This document shows positions 18,770-29,165 of a stretch of 64,000 bases of DNA, one piece after another. The stretch covers positions 41,027,301 to 41,091,300 of the forward strand of contig JAOANR010000008.1 of assembly GCA_030278955.1 (NCBI GenBank). Reading direction: 5' to 3'. Numbering within the stretch: position 1 is the first letter of the stretch; each line of letters opens with the position of its first letter. The notes under the pieces are model-generated. The model saw only the letters and a list, made by a program, of their open reading frames with translations, was not told where the DNA came from and did no database searches. A program made the translations under genes and the position numbers. The stretch comes from Hygrophila difformis (taxonomy: Eukaryota > Streptophyta > Magnoliopsida > Lamiales > Acanthaceae).

Positions 18770-20935
18770 TGATGAGTGATTTTCACCACTCATATTTTAC
18801 CACAAGCGGATGGTTGTCATCAAGTAATAAAAACCGGTGAATACCGGGTCGAACCCAAGGGAATTTCAGAATATTATTTCATTCCGGAGAATATTTTAAT
18901 TGTTCTTAAGTTCATTAATATATTTTATATTTTGAAAAGGATTTGTTTAATTCTAATGGTGATTAAATTAAAAATAGTGACAGTAAATTAAAATAAAGCA
19001 AATTAAAGTTTTAATTGATAAAAATACTAATGGGAGTTGCTTGTAATATTTTAAAAATTGCCATCTTTATTATAAGATAGAAATTGTGTAATAATTTGAC
19101 ATTTCCCAATGTTCTAAAAATCAATTTCTTAAGTTTAAATATTTTTATAAAGATTAAAAATATAATAATCTACTAAAATTCCAAATTATGCTTAAACGGA
19201 CTTCATGGAAGCTGATTAGATTATCTAACATTTTGCAATCATTATTCTAGGCCTAAATTTGAGTCTTTTCCAAGCATACAAATTTTCCTATAGCAATTAA
19301 TAGGCACTTTTCATTTCCCAAATCATTGTGCACATGCTAGAATCCATTTTTAATGTAATTTATTCCCAATTCCGGTACTAAAATATTAATTCTACTTTTT
19401 ATCTCCCGATTTAGCAAAGCAGAATTTATGGAATTAGATTCTAACATTCAAATTATGCTAAACAGTGTAAATAATCTAATAATTATGGTAAAATAATAAT
19501 AAAACATGGTAAACTGGATTTAAATAATAATATTAAAATGCAGACAGATTAGAATTAATGCCAGATTACTAAAAATAGATAATTTATGTTTGATCGATCA
19601 GTTCAGTAATGTCTAACATATAATCCTAATACAGATTTTAGCAGAATAGCAGATTTATCTATCTTAATCGATTAAAAATCAGATTACACCTAAACTTGAG
19701 ATTTTCACTTCTAAGATCAGGCAAAAATGGCGCTTAAACCAATTTAGACAGATTTTAATATGATGGCAGATTAATCGATCAATTCAGATTAAACAAATAA
19801 AATAGCAGATTCCAAATTTTCATCCAATCTTCATAATCGATCAAATTTTGATAGCCAATACATGATTCTAATCCACATTCTAACAATCAAAGCAAATTAA
19901 TCCAGATTACAGAATTAAACATCGACATATTATTGCTTCCATAAAAGATAAATTCGTACTTCAAAGTGATTCTGAACTCCCGTTCTAGAACACTTCTAAC
20001 ACGAACAATACAGAAATCCGTCTACAAATTAAGAACATGATAGCAGATTACTTTTAGAGGCAATTTCAATTCATTACAATGTAAGAAAAAGAAAGGCAAC
20101 ACCTAGAATAGGAAGAACACGCCCAGAACAGCGTCCTTGATGCATTCCTCCGGCATGATTTTGTGTTTCTGGCCTTCTTCTCCCATTAGCAGATTGTTTC
20201 AGAGTGTTTCTATCGATGAATGGTAAGTCTCGTCTGATGAAATGAAGAAAAACGGGCCTTAAAACCGTGTTCGGGAGGTTAAGAAACTGCTCAACCGCGA
20301 CGTCGGCGCATAAAATGGCGCTCGGAGAGGGTTTTAGGCGCCACCAAGTAGAACTGGCGCATACGCTGATTTTCCGAATTTTCCAAAACGGCGCAAAAAG
20401 TGGCGCTGGAGGGGCATTTTATGCGCCGCCAAGAAGCAATGGCGCATTCTGACAATTTCCTCAAATTTCTGAAAGTGGCGCAAAAAGTGGCGCATAAAGG
20501 TGGTTTTAGGCGCCACCAAGGAGGAATGGCGCATCCTGAAGCTTTTCCATCCGAAATTTCTCCAAGTGTTGAAGTGGCGCATAAAATGGCGCTGGAGAGC
20601 ATTTTTATGCGCCGCCATGCTGATGTGGCGCATTCTGGAGCCTTCCAGTGTTGAAAATTCCGAATTTTGCATCCTTTGACCTCCGAACATCTTCTTTCTT
20701 CATTTTTAATGCCTGAAACATCATTGCAATGTCTTAGAATTGCCAAAGTCTTATTAAAAAGCATAAAACAAGGTAAATTGAGCTCAAATAAGCTCAAATT
20801 AAGCAGTCTTATTAATATTTACAAAACACATGAAATGTACACTAAAAAGCAATAAAATAGGAACTCATACATGCAATTTAGGTTCTTTTTATCATAATTT
20901 AAGCTTATTTAAATGTGGTTTCTCTGGGTGCATCA
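18770..20935 (-). repeat. E1 5' LTR (right copy)
   Basis: This copy is 2166 bp and matches 2974-5139 at all but about three positions. It supplies the promoter for the minus-strand element. It contains the second copy of hairpin array A (20304-20656). I could not pick a convincing TATA box by eye. Confidence 0.95.
20304..20656. repeat. GGCGC hairpin array A (E1 5' LTR), four units
   Basis: Same as 4508-4860. In the element's direction this copy lies about 1.7 kb ahead of gag-pol and may fall within the leader RNA. Confidence 0.9.
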
Positions 20936-20939
20936 GAAG

Positions 20940-21885
20940 CTAGTGAGATAGAGGGGTTTGTGGGAAGAGATTTTTCAACATTTGTTCAAGAAAAACTTAG
21001 GGGATTCGTAGCACATACTTGGGTAAGCAATTTTAGGGCTTTATTTCTTGTTTGTACACAGTTTCAAGATGATTTTTGGGGGTGTCTACCTTAGTGACGA
21101 AAATGGAAGCTTCGGAATGAATTTGTAGTTGGAGGGTTGGAGAATCTTGATTCTTGCTCACAAATTGGATTGGAGGACTGACTTTGGGGTTAAGGTAATA
21201 ATCATTGCTTCAATTCTTGCTATTGTTCATGATTCTTGATTGCATGTTGGAATTGAAAAGAGTGAAGAAAACGGGTGACGGGAATAATGATAAGTTTGGG
21301 GGAATTTGTTATTCTTTGTTAGACTTTGGTTCAAGGACTTTGTTTTTATCACAATTTTGGATTCTTGAATAATGCATGTCGGAAAGTAGGTGACTTTACT
21401 GAAATTCTTGTTGACAATTTGGTTGGAGAAGGAACTAGAGGAAAGAAATGTGGGGTTAAGAAAGGAGAGGGGTGGAGATTAATGTTTTGCTCTTGAATTG
21501 ATAATGTAGATTGGAGTTGCAATGGAAGCTCACCAAATTGAGGTGGAGAAGCTCAATTCATCGAAGAACTAAAGGCAAGGGATTAGGATAATGTTATATG
21601 TGAATGTGGTGGCCGGAGTTTGGCCGGAAATGACCAAAAACCGGGGAGACCACCGGACCGGGACAACAGACCCGCTGTTGGAGCAGCGGCGCGCCGTTGG
21701 CGCATGACATGTTTGTGTCGTCCGGTCTGTTCTGTTTTGGTTACTGTTTCCTCTTCTTTAGTTTATTGTGTTGATTATTGTTGGTATAAATTGTGAAGCA
21801 TGTGGTATGTTGGGTGTTTGTTAATGGATTCCATTCCTTCTGAATCATGATTGGGGTAGTATTAAATTGATCAATATGTTGAAAG
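20940..21885 (+). repeat. E0 5' LTR, piece 2 of 3
   Basis: This sequence lies between E1 and E2 and belongs to the old LTR: E1's flanking GAAG joins it to piece 1 and E2's GAAAG duplication joins it to piece 3. No coding pattern is seen. A short GC-rich stretch with GGCGCGCC lies near 21690. Confidence 0.6.
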
Positions 21886-23119
21886 TGTAACACCCCGGAT
21901 TTGATAACCCAGGCCGGGATGTCACCGCCACATCTCCCTAGCAAGACACGGCTTCCCGGAGTTTTTGGTTTGAATTCCCGAAGGCCGGGTTTTAGCGAGT
22001 TTCTAAAATTGGACGAAAATAGGGTTTTTGAAAACCGATTTTAGTTACGTGTCTAGATCTTATGATTTAAACAAAAATAAACCACAAAAGTTGAAGAGTA
22101 AGGTCTTCACTTACATAGTTAGAGAATAGGGTCGCTGTAAGGGATTTCCGGACGTCCTAAGGTCGCGACGAACGGCCAACTTCTTCGATCGCTTTTTGTT
22201 CGTCCCCCGACGTGAAATCGTAGCAAAAGGAAAGGATGTTAGATTTCGAGTTTTTAAGGTTTATGGACAAACTAAACACTATACCATGACTTACCAAAGG
22301 TCTAGGAAGCAGAGGCTTCGTCCCGTTTGCCTCGGCGTCGCCGGAATACTCGCCGGAAAGTGGAGTCGAAGAGATTTTGGCTTGGAGAGGAAGAATGAAG
22401 GGAAGGACTTGTGTTTTTCTGTGAGAATGTGGATTGGACGCCCCCAATACCCTCTTTTAGCCTTTCCTAAGGCTGGGATCCGGTTGCCATTGATAGGGAT
22501 CGGATTTTTGGCAAGAAAATCGTCATGGAAGGAAAGTTTACACCTCCTGCACCTCTGGCGCGGTGGTAACGCGCACGTACAGGGATGTCCGCGCAGAGCA
22601 CGCGCGACCAGTCCTGGGACGCGTCTCCTTCTTCCGCGCGGTGGCCGCGCGGCGGCGCGCGGCGAGCGCGTGGCGGCCGGACCGGCCGGTTCGGCGGTCC
22701 GCGTGGTCCGTCGGGTCTTTTCTTCTTTTCTCTATCGGTTTTCTATCCTCTACGTGTTGGCTCGACTCCTCGGGTCGTTTCCGGTTCGAAATCTTTACCT
22801 TAAATTTGTTACGAGTTCGGGTTTAACGCTCGTGACATTTCCGTGCCATAATTAATCTAGCTAAATTAGTTCCGATTCCTCTTAATAGTTTTCCCGGGTA
22901 TTACAGTCTATCCCCCTTAAGAATCAACTTCGCCCTCGAAGTTGTGTTTCGGTTTCTTCGAGGTAAACGTTAGGATGGTTTTGATTATGTTTTTGTTTTG
23001 TGATTTATTTTGTGTCTGAACTTAGAATTTAGATTTCCAAGCTGCCTACGTAACCTGTGAAGGGATCAAGTCATAACGTAGTTCAAAACAATTTGAATTT
23101 GTTTTTCTCGGGTGTTACA
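21886..23119 (-). repeat. E2 3' LTR (left copy) with a 1.6 kb internal deletion
   Basis: This copy is collinear with the right LTR except for a clean loss between GCTTCCCG (about 21958) and AGTTTTTGG (about 21960). The loss corresponds to about 29240-30854 in the other copy. It contains a GC-rich block at about 22555-22720 and, at 22905-22950, the inner purine tract discussed in the findings. Confidence 0.9.
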
Positions 23120-23133
23120 TCCTCCCCCCCTTA
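23120..23133 (-). promoter_or_regulatory. E2 polypurine tract
   Basis: The minus strand reads TTAAGGGGGGAGGA directly against the 3' LTR start TGTAACACCCGAG. This is the expected site for plus-strand priming. Confidence 0.85.
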
Positions 23134-23142
23134 AGAGTACAG

Positions 23143-26100
23143 TTATGTCCCCATAACTGTGGTCGGGTCATCTTGGAAAAGGGTCGGGTAACGTTGCTTC
23201 ATATCGGCCTCCAATTCCCACGTTGCCATCTCCGTTTCGTGGTTAGACCATAGGACCTTGACCATCCTCACGGTCTTATTCCTCGTTACTCTCTCCTTCA
23301 TGTCAAGTATTCGCACCGGAACTTCCTCGTAGCTCAAGTCATCCTCAAATTCAATTTCTTCCGGTTGGATCACATGGGTTAGATCGTGCACATACTTCTT
23401 GAATTGGGAGACGTGGAATACATCGTGAACACGAGCAAATTGTGGTGGCAACGCTAGCCGATAAGCGAGATTTCCCACTCTTTCCAGGATTTCATATGGT
23501 CCTATGTACCGTGGACTCAGTTTTCCTCGTTTGCCGAAGCGCATCACACCCTTCATTGGTGATACCTTCAGCATGACTTTATCGCCGACTTGAAATTCCA
23601 AGTCTTTTCGCCTCACGTCCGCGTAACTCTTTTGCCGGTCCTGAGCGGCTCTCATCTTCCCTTGGATGACCTTGATTTGTTGAGCCATGTCCTCAACAAG
23701 TTGTGGTCCCACTATCACCGTTTTAGCGTTCTCCTCCCAGCTCAATGGACTTTGGCACTTACGCCCATACAGTGCCTCGAAGGGTGCCATGCCGATGCTA
23801 GCATGGTAGCTGTTGTTGTAGGAGAACTCGATCAAAGGTAGGTGATGCTCCCAACTTCCCTTAAATTCTAGCACATAGGTCCTCAGCATGTCCTCCAGCG
23901 TTTGGATCGTTCGCTCCGTCTGCCCATCCGTCATGGGATGGAATGCGGTACTCATCTTTATCTGCGTACCGAGAGCTTCTTGCATTTTGGTCCAGAACCG
24001 AGAGACAAATCTACTGTCTCTATCCGAGATGATGTCATGTGGTACCCCATGCCGGCGTACCACGTTGTCGACATACGCCCTTGCCAGTTGGTCCATTGAC
24101 CAAGTATCCTTCATTGGGATAAATATGGCGGCTTTTGTCAACCTATCCACGATTACCCAGATTTTATTCATTCCCTTCGGTGAGCGCGGTAACCCTGAAA
24201 CAAAATCCATTGAGATACTATCCCATTTCCAGCTTGGGATCTCCAATGGTTGCATTAGTCCTAGGGGTTTTTGTCGTACTGCCTTGACCTTCTGGCAGGT
24301 AAGGCATCTTCCCACAAACTCAGCTACCTCTCTCTTCATGTTCGGCCACCAATAGTTCTTCTTCAAGTCTTTGTACAGCTTGTCCCCTCCGGGGTAAACC
24401 GAGTAGGGGGTGTTATGGCCCTCCTCCATCACCTTTTTCTTCAGATCCGCGGATTTTCGTGGTATACACCACCTTCCCTTGATGCGGATGCTTCCGTCCT
24501 CATGAATTTTGAAATCCATTGCCTTTCATTCGGCAATGCTCCTCCTTATTTCTTCCAACTTATCGTCACCCGGTTGGGCGAGTCGTATCTCATCGAATAT
24601 GGTAGGTCCCACTACCATCGCGTTGACGACCTCGGTTACCGTGCCAGGATGCACCAGTTCTAGACTTAATTTCGCCAAGTCTTTTACAATTCTGCCGGTA
24701 TCACAAGTGGGTTCGCGACGTGTTGAGTCTTTCGACTCAAGGCATCGGCCACGACGTTGGCCTTTCCTTCGTGATACGCGATCTCCAGGTCATAATCCTT
24801 AATCAGTTCCAACCATCTTCTCTGCCTCAAATTCAGCTCTTTTTGCGTGAATATGTACTTGAGGCTCTTATGGTCGGTGAACATTCGACACCTTCGCCCA
24901 TAGAGATAGTGTCTCCAAATCTTTAAGGCGAACACGACCGCGGCCAATTCCAGGTCGTGCGTCGGGTAGTTTTCCTCGTGTGGTTTTAGTTGGCGCGATG
25001 CGTACGCTATAACCCTTTGATCTTGCATTAGCACGCATCCCAATCCCTCCTTCGAGGTGTCACTGTACACCTCGAAGTCTCCATCCTCTGATGGTAATGC
25101 CAATACTGGCGCTGTGGTAAGTCGTTTCTTCAGATCCTGGAATGCGGCTTCACACTCGCTGGTTCAGTCGTACTTCACCCCTTTCTTCAACAGCTGAGTC
25201 AACGGGCGGGCGATTTTCAAGAAATCCTTTACAAATCGCCTATAGTAACCCGCCAGTCCAAGAAAGCTTCTTATCTCCGTTGGATTCTTCGGTGGCATCC
25301 CACTCGGTCACTGCCGAGATCTTTGCCGGGTCTACTGCCACCCCGTTGGCGGATACGATATGCCCAAGAAATGCCACTTCCTTTAGCCAGAAGTCGCATT
25401 TGGACAGCTTACCATACAGTTGATTTACTCATAAGATCCTTAGCACCTTATGTAAGTGCTCGGAATGTTCTTCCTCGCCCTTTGAGTAGATTAAGATGTC
25501 GTCTATGAACACCACCATGCATTGATCTAGTAGTTCTCGAAACACGTTGTTCATGAGGTTCATGAACATCACTGGGGCGTTCGTTAGTCCGAATGATAGC
25601 ACCGTGAACTCGTAGTGTCCATAGCGAGTCCTGAACGCCGTCTTTGGGATGTCCTTCTCGGCGATCCGCAAATGATGATATCCGGAACGCAAGTCGATCT
25701 TGTAGAACACTGTAGCTCCCTTCAGTTGGTCAAACAAATCCTCGATCCTGGGCAGCGGGTACTTGTTCTTGATAGTGACTTGATTAAGTCCTCTATAATC
25801 AATACACAGTCGCAAACTCCCGTCTTTCTTCTTAACAAACAAGACCGGTGCTCCCCATGGAGATGTGCTCGGCCTAATATATCCTTTCCCCAACAATTCC
25901 TCGAGTTGTTCCTTTAACTCCTTCATTTCCAGTGGCGCCATGCGGTAAGGAGCCTTTGAGACAGGTTCCATTCCCGGAATGATATCTATGGTGAATTCAA
26001 GATCTCTCTCAGGTGGCATGCCGGGAACGGCTTCAGGGAACACATCCGGTTATTCTCTTACCATCGGAATGTTGTATATCTTGACTCTTTCAGCTTCGAG

Positions 26101-27813
26101 GTTATGAATGTAGCACGCATATAACGCGTAGCCCTTACGCATTAGGCTACATAACTTGAGGGCGTTTACTATCTTGTTAGACTTCTTAGGGGATTGAGAG
26201 TAGAAGATGACTCTCTTCCCTCTACTCTTTGACAACGTGATCTTTTACTTTTGGCATTCGATCACGGCCTTATACCGGGTTAGCCAATCCATCCCTAATA
26301 TGACGTCAAAGTCTCTGACGTTAAACTCTACCAAGTTCGCGAAAAACTCTACGTTCTTTATTACTACAGGTATTCCATTGTAACGCTTAGAGCATGCTAT
26401 TACCTCTCCAGAGGGCAGTTGGATACCTAAGCTAATCATCTCGCACTTAGGTAGATCTAGTTCAGCTACAACTTTCGAAGATATAATCGAACAACTGGCT
26501 CCGGAATCAAATAAAACTCTAAGTGGAGTGCTTAGGACATGAAAGGTACCTGCCATCACATCACCCTGCGCGGGTATGTCAGCCTGGTGATCACGTTCAA
26601 CCTTCCGATCGGCCTTCCTTGATTGGTCGGCTGGTTCTGATTCGGATTTGCGTTTTGTTGCTGGTTCGGAGGGCGCTGGTTCGGATTCGGAGGAGGCCGA
26701 TATCCCTGATTGTTGCCGTTCCTGCCTCCTTGGTTGAACGGCTCATTGGGTCCAGTGACCAAATCTTCTCTCTTTGTGATGTTCTCGAGTCGGGTTCGAC
26801 ATTCCTCCCTCCTATGGCCAATACGGCCGCACCGGAAACATTCGCCCACCTGAGGACATCTCCTCACCAGGTGCGGCCTGCCACACCTCGGACACGGTGG
26901 CACTCGTCCTCCTTGGTTGAAATTCCGACCATTGTTGTTTTGCACATTCCCGTTCGGACCTCGCCGAAAGTTGTCCCCACCGGTAGTGTTGCCCGTCCTA
27001 TTGTCCCGGTTTCTTTTGTCTGGTCCTTGTGCCCCTCGGCTAGATTCCCCAGCAGCCTTCCTTTTTAGCTGTTGCACTCGTGCGACTGCTACCGCACGAT
27101 CGTAGACAGATTGTAAGTCCGGGTAGTTAACTCCGGTGATCACCTCCCGAATTGACAAGTTCAATCCCATTTCGAATTTCTGCGCCTTCTCCCCGTCCGT
27201 GGGTACCATCCGAGGCGCGAATCTCACCAACTCCTTAGACCGAGCATAATATTCTTGGACAGATTTTTCCCCTTGTTTCAGGGATGAGAACTCTTCGTAC
27301 AGTGCTGCCTTAGTACTCATGGGGTAGAAGCGCTCCCGGAGTAACTCCATAAACTCGTTCCACGAGTAAGGTTCGTCTTCTTCGCTAAGTTTCCCCTGGG
27401 TAGCTTGCCACCATTCGTCGGCCTCGCCGCCCAGATAGTACGAAGCCACGTGAACCTTCTCTCCCTCCGGGCATCTCACCGCATTCAGTAATTTGTCGAA
27501 GGTCCTCAACCATTCCTCGAGCTTAGCTGGATCTTCCTCCCCGACATAGTAGGGAGGTCGGTAGGGGTTTACTGAAGCCAAGTAATTGATCCTTGCTTCC
27601 GGCGGTGGTGCTGCCGCTCCGCCCTTGTTAACGTAAGCATTGCCCAGTGCGACTAGTAGTTCCTCCATGTTCCTCATTTGCCCTTCCGCAGGGTTGGGCA
27701 TCGGGCCTGCTGGGTTTGGCGCCTCAACTTAGGTGCCTGCTCATTGGGTTGTCCTGGCGTGTCGCGGGTGTTGGGGGTGGTAGGGAAGGTCCTTGGTCGC
27801 CCTCTAGGTGCCA
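23143..27813 (-). pseudogene. E2 gag-pol-chromodomain polyprotein, broken
   Basis: Read against E3, the order is gag core (~27600-27050), two zinc knuckles ([13 protein letters not shown] and CFRCGRIGHRREEC, ~26820-26900), protease with DSGAS (~26500), reverse transcriptase with FIDD (~25500), RNase H (~25080-24720), integrase (~24450-23700) and a C-terminal chromodomain-like end (VKVLWSNH...ATWELE, ~23290-23180). The frame is interrupted by shifts near 27705, 26590, 25290 and 24680 and by stops near 26247, 26048, 25435, 25166 and 24520. Most stops are single-base changes relative to E3. The initial MAPRGR matches E3's start. The protein cannot be made as one piece, so E2 is not autonomous now. 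Confidence 0.9.
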
Positions 27814-28246
27814 TTCTGCTATAAACATGTGAGCACAGAGAAGGTTTAGAGTTCGGGGAATTTGATAGAGTGTTGGGAGAAAGTGTTTTACGAAATCGAG
27901 CGATGTCTACCAAGAGTTGGTTAGGATTCGTATTTATTTATTCAGTCGTTTACGTTAAGGGTATAAGGGCTGAAACGTTGAGACCCTAGGTTTTAGGATT
28001 TAGGGTTCGAGGTACCTTGCCGATTTGTTATGCATATATAGATATGTTGCTTGTTTATTGTTGTCTTGTTCCCTTGGTTTGTTGAGTTTCAATGAAATAA
28101 AACATAAAGACTGCGTATAGAATAGATGCTTGTGAACTTTTTTCCTAATAGGGAACTTTATTCGGTACAAGCGATAGGAATCAAAATGCTGAGAATAGTT
28201 CGGGAAAATAGAAAAGAGAACAATAGGAATAATGTATCAATAATCC
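27814..28246. other. E2 spacer between leader ORF and gag, with telomere-like motifs
   Basis: In the element's direction it contains AACCCTAAATCC and AAAACCTAGGGT near 27985-28010. These are degenerate AACCCTA repeats in the same place as in E3 (45836-45873). No other coding pattern is visible. Confidence 0.5.
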
Positions 28247-28774
28247 CTAAGCCTGGGGAGGGTAGGTGGTCGGATCCTCCATGGGGTCATCCTCGTCACT
28301 CGAGTCCTCGATGGTGCCCGTGCCAAGGGGCCCATGGAACACCGGGCTTGCTGGCCAATTGGGCCCAGCAGCAAGAGCAGGATCGACGACAGCAACTGGA
28401 GTTTGGGCGGCTGCAGGGACAGCGACATGATCAACAACGGGGCTAGCTACAGGAGAAGCTTCCGGGTCAAGAGGGGCATGTGGGAGCAAGTCATTTTTCA
28501 GATGAAGCAGTTGATGTCCCAAGACCCCTGCTTGGGTCTCTACGTCGTCAATCTGGGTCCGAAGCTCAGTCTCGCGGGTCTGGAGTTCGTTGATTTGAAT
28601 TTGGAGTTGGGTTATATCTTGATGCCTTGCTTCCCCCAGATTAGTTAGGTGGCCCAGGTTAGCCTCCATTTGTTCTACCCTTAGTCTGAAGTTGTTCACG
28701 TTTTGAGGGGATTCGAGGTATGCTTCAATCAATCTCATTAGTAGGTTGATCATGTTCACGTTTGGTGCGGCCAT
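28247..28774 (-). CDS. E2 leader ORF (ORF0), 175 aa coiled-coil protein
   Basis: This ORF lies ahead of gag in the element's direction and is open although gag-pol is broken. It aligns along its length with the E3 leader ORF: the start MAAPNVNMINLLMRL, AYLES near 20 and EANLGHL near 38 are shared, and so is the end FHGPLG...EDDP...TYP. Residues ~25-100 have heptad-like spacing of Leu/Ile/Val between charged residues (LQIQINELQTRETELRTQID), typical of a coiled coil. Residues 105-150 are rich in Pro, Ala and Val, and the tail is acidic. I do not recognise it as a named domain. It might act as an assembly or RNA-packaging partner of Gag; this is inference from position and coiled-coil character only. 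Confidence 0.65.
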   Translation of the reverse strand: MAAPNVNMINLLMRLIEAYLESPQNVNNFRLRVEQMEANLGHLTNLGEARHQDITQLQIQINELQTRETELRTQIDDVETQAGVLGHQLLHLKNDLLPHAPLDPEASPVASPVVDHVAVPAAAQTPVAVVDPALAAGPNWPASPVFHGPLGTGTIEDSSDEDDPMEDPTTYPPQA

Positions 28775-29149
28775 CTAATGTTAACAAGGTAGGTTAAGGT
28801 TAGAATATGTTTTAGGCAAGATTAGATATGCATGAATTTAAATCTATGTGCAACATGCAAGTGCAAGTCCCCTCCCCCAATTAAAATTTATCTAATTGTA
28901 AAAAAAAAAAAATTCCACTGCATGGGTAAGAATAAAAATTGGGCCTCTATAGCGGGCCAAATATTTTAATAAGTCCTTGGCTAAAATATCGGGCTACGTA
29001 GAAATAAATTTTTGGGCTGAGTAAAGCTAGTGGTTTTAAAAGTGATATATTTAAAAATAATGCGAGGATTTAAAAAGAATGGTTCCAAAATAATAATAAT
29101 AATATTAACAATAATATTAATAATAATAATAGCTTTAAAATATATTCCG

Positions 29150-29162
29150 GGCTCTGATACCA
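29150..29162 (-). promoter_or_regulatory. E2 primer-binding site, complementary to initiator tRNA-Met
   Basis: The minus strand reads TGGTATCAGAGCC, three bases (AGT) from the 5' LTR. This is the classic tRNA-iMet primer site. Confidence 0.92.
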
Positions 29163-29165
29163 ACT

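Larger units (their letters stand above)
2974..20935 (-). mobile_element. E1: young, complete Athila-type Ty3/Gypsy retrotransposon (17,962 bp)
   Basis: Two LTRs of 2166 bp each (2974-5139 and 18770-20935) with TGATG...CATCA ends flank a minus-strand interior. The order in the element's own direction is: 5' LTR, tRNA-Asp primer site, gag-pol (1873 aa), hairpin array, internal polypurine tract, 637-aa ORF, hairpin array, 484-aa ORF, polypurine tract, 3' LTR. I count three differences between the LTRs (near 4309, 5063 and 5129 against their partners). That is about 0.14%, which at commonly used plant rates of 0.7-1.3e-8 per site per year gives roughly 50,000-100,000 years. All three ORFs are open. 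The flanking duplication reads as 4 bp (GAAG), one short of the usual five. The tRNA-Asp primer site, DLGSS protease and FMDDF reverse transcriptase support the Athila lineage. Confidence 0.92.

Noticed and set aside
22196..22855. 219-aa open frame in the E2 LTR (and shorter frames at 31303-31747)
   Set aside because: It lies in the GC-rich block of the LTR, where stop codons are rare. The two LTR copies differ by indels that change the frame, so no protein is preserved.
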